Assembly (NCBI GenBank): GCA_013396635.1
Contig: WBMW01004158.1
Location: 78,869-142,868 of the forward strand
Source of the DNA: Penelope pileata
Taxonomy: Eukaryota > Chordata > Aves > Galliformes > Cracidae
Direction: 5' to 3'
DNA: 64,000 nucleotides
Part shown: positions 62,218 to 64,000 of the stretch, in pieces
Position numbering within the stretch: the stretch's first letter is position 1
Layout of the letters: every line of letters begins with the position of its first letter
Notes under the pieces: generated by a model
The model's input: only the letters and a program-made list of their open reading frames with translations
Told to the model about the DNA's origin: nothing
Database searches by the model: none
Program-made: the position numbers and the translations under genes

Positions 62218-62801
62218 GGTGCTAGTCTAACATAATATCCAAATTTTACACTGAGGTCTGATTGCGTAGTTAATGAAACCAGTAGGTGAACTTCAAAATG
62301 GAAGAGAATTAAAAACAAACAAACAAACAAAAAAAAACATTTCAGTTGGGGAAGCATTCCTTTGACTAAAGCTGCTTGCCTCTGCACATAGAAGTAAATA
62401 GCTAGAGGCTTGTTTTTTTTTCAGGTATGGAGACCAGAAGTCCTTTGTTCGTGCTAGTTATCCGGATGCTTCCTCTAAGAAAACTGGGACTTGGGCTTAG
62501 GTGACAAAATATGCTTTTCTGAAAATGCTAAATTAGCCAGTGATACAGTGATATCCCTTCATACAGTGAAAGAAATGAGGGATGGACAGTTAAAAATCCC
62601 TCACCTTGGACTAGAATTAGAAAACTTACTGGTTTAAAATAAAGTGAAATAGCTTTGAAGTGGAATTTTTGTTTTTGCACTGGAAGGTTTTGGGGGGGAA
62701 CAGGGTTTGTTTTGGTAGTAAAATGCTGTAATTTCAGGTGCATATATATGTTGAATGTTGCTTTTGTTTTCATTGATTTATCTCAAAAATGAGTTTTACA
62801 G

Positions 62802-62822
62802 ATCCTACTCCGTATAATGAAG
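62802..62822 (+). other. Candidate 21-base microexon (weak)
   Basis: Preceded by GAGTTTTACAG with T-rich sequence further upstream, and followed by AAG before GTAACA, a moderate donor. The length is a multiple of three, and with one leading base from a previous codon it would read DPTPYNE. No partner exon or family recognised. Confidence 0.12.
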
Positions 62823-64000
62823 GTAACATCTTTCTTTTTTCTTCTTTAAATGATTGTTCCAAAGATCATGCTTCAAATTGCTCAGCATTACTGCTGGAAT
62901 GACTAACAATTAAAAAAAAAAATCACCTTCTGTTCTTCAGGTAAAATCCCTGTTTAAATATCAAAAGACTTAAGTCTAGGACACAGCTTCATTGTTAGCT
63001 TTGAAAGTAAAGACCACAATTGGGCTGGGTTCCCTTACTTTCAATTTTTCCCTTTCATCCGTCTGCTAAGGACAATTCAGTTATCAGATAGAAGCAAATC
63101 ATTTGATTTATAATGCCTAATTTTGGCCTTTTTTCAAATAAGCAAATCCATATGAATGTTTTGTGAAATGAATAAGAGAAAGTTGAGCATTCACTGGAGG
63201 CTCAACACAGAATGTACAGTTGGACTGCACTGTAGGGGACTTGGAATTTTTGGTAGGGACTGTGAGACATATCAACTCATTGGATAGACAAGGACTAAAG
63301 TTGAGGCATTTCAAAAACTGGAAAAAAACAACAAACTTTAGGCAGCCAGTGTGGTAATGACTTGTCACACTGAGGTTTCTGAATAAAATAAAGCTGTTAA
63401 TAAATGCTGAGCATGGTAATTCAGTGTAGTATTCTGGTTTCACATTTGTATCTTGTGACCTCTCCCATAGATCCCCCTAATCTATGTTAAACATTAGCAA
63501 TAACAAGATGCACCTCATATGCATATTAATGGTTATAACTTTTTATAGGTGCAATTTGTACCTGTCTTTCTGAGAGGATTCGGAAGGTGGTGCATGAGGA
63601 ACAGATCTTTAAGCACCAGTAGCCAAGCTTTGCTAATTAGCACATCTTCCAAGAGCCAGCTCTCTTTTGTCCACTGAGAGGGAATGTAAATTATACTTAT
63701 TTCTCCCTCAATTTTTTGGGCTTCTTGCGCTATGTATCTCTTTGACTGGGAAACAGAGACTGCAGATTTGTAGTTTTCAGTTCTCATGATTAATTGAAGA
63801 ACATACATGGTTTATTCAAAAGCAGGGATGCTGCCAAAAGGAGTCTAATTGGCTAAATAAATAACCCTAAGCTTTTATTGCTCAAAGTGTTTTTTATTCA
63901 ATTATTAATGTTATATCACCTTCCAATCCAGTATCAGTTAATGACTAATTTGCCTGAAGCTATTAATATTTTCCAATCAGTAGTAAATTGCTGCAATGAC

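Larger units (their letters stand above)
61982..64000. other. A+T-rich DNA at the right end
   Basis: Contains an AAT microsatellite, a CAAA-type run (about 62313-62337) and one weak microexon candidate (62802-62822). A pyrimidine-rich acceptor-like site at 62424 is followed by a frame that reads YGDQKSFVRASYPDA before a stop, but no donor in a sensible position was found. No gene assigned. Confidence 0.5.

Noticed and set aside
1..64000. CRISPR arrays, tRNA or rRNA genes, operons, complete endogenous retroviruses
   Set aside because: No regularly spaced repeats, cloverleaf sequences, paired long terminal repeats or polycistronic coding were seen by eye.

Overview
This is vertebrate nuclear DNA, almost certainly avian. 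The diagnostic signal is eight fragments of the CR1 non-LTR retrotransposon family. One of them, on the minus strand at 59.2-61.0 kb, still has most of a reverse-transcriptase reading frame. The host is probably a galliform bird, but the sequence alone does not settle the species. The background is A+T-rich with many short A/T and microsatellite runs and no dense coding, as expected of long introns or intergenic DNA. There is no bacterial operon structure, no CRISPR array, and no tRNA or rRNA that I can recognise.

Layout. 1-6.4 kb: A+T-rich DNA with one unassigned minus-strand ORF and one splice-bounded candidate exon. 6.5 kb: a 58-base CR1 3' tip. 7.0-8.1 kb: a CpG island, the only clear gene-start signal. 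It holds a minus-strand TATA box with a MEF2-type A/T element just upstream and a consensus splice donor just downstream, suggesting a short non-coding first exon read leftward. The island is damaged in the assembly by a 27-N gap, a poly-C run and an odd A/T insert. 8.2-10.1 kb: moderately GC-rich DNA, then a CR1 at 10.1-10.7 kb. 11.8-13.3 kb: N-jointed exact duplications that look like an assembly error. 13.3-33.9 kb: about 20 kb with no recognisable mobile element. 33.9-57 kb: scattered short CR1 copies. 55.8-62.0 kb: a cluster of four CR1 copies on both strands. 62.0-64.0 kb: A+T-rich DNA with an AAT microsatellite.

I could not identify a host protein-coding gene. Several short segments are flanked by acceptable splice sites and are open in at least one frame. 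They lie on both strands, are mostly very short, and such pairs are expected by chance in 128 kb of strand sequence, so they are reported only as low-confidence hypotheses. The most useful observations are the CpG-island promoter arrangement, the assembly duplication at 12.3-13.3 kb, and the CR1 reverse-transcriptase copy with two in-frame stops. No new biological system is evident.
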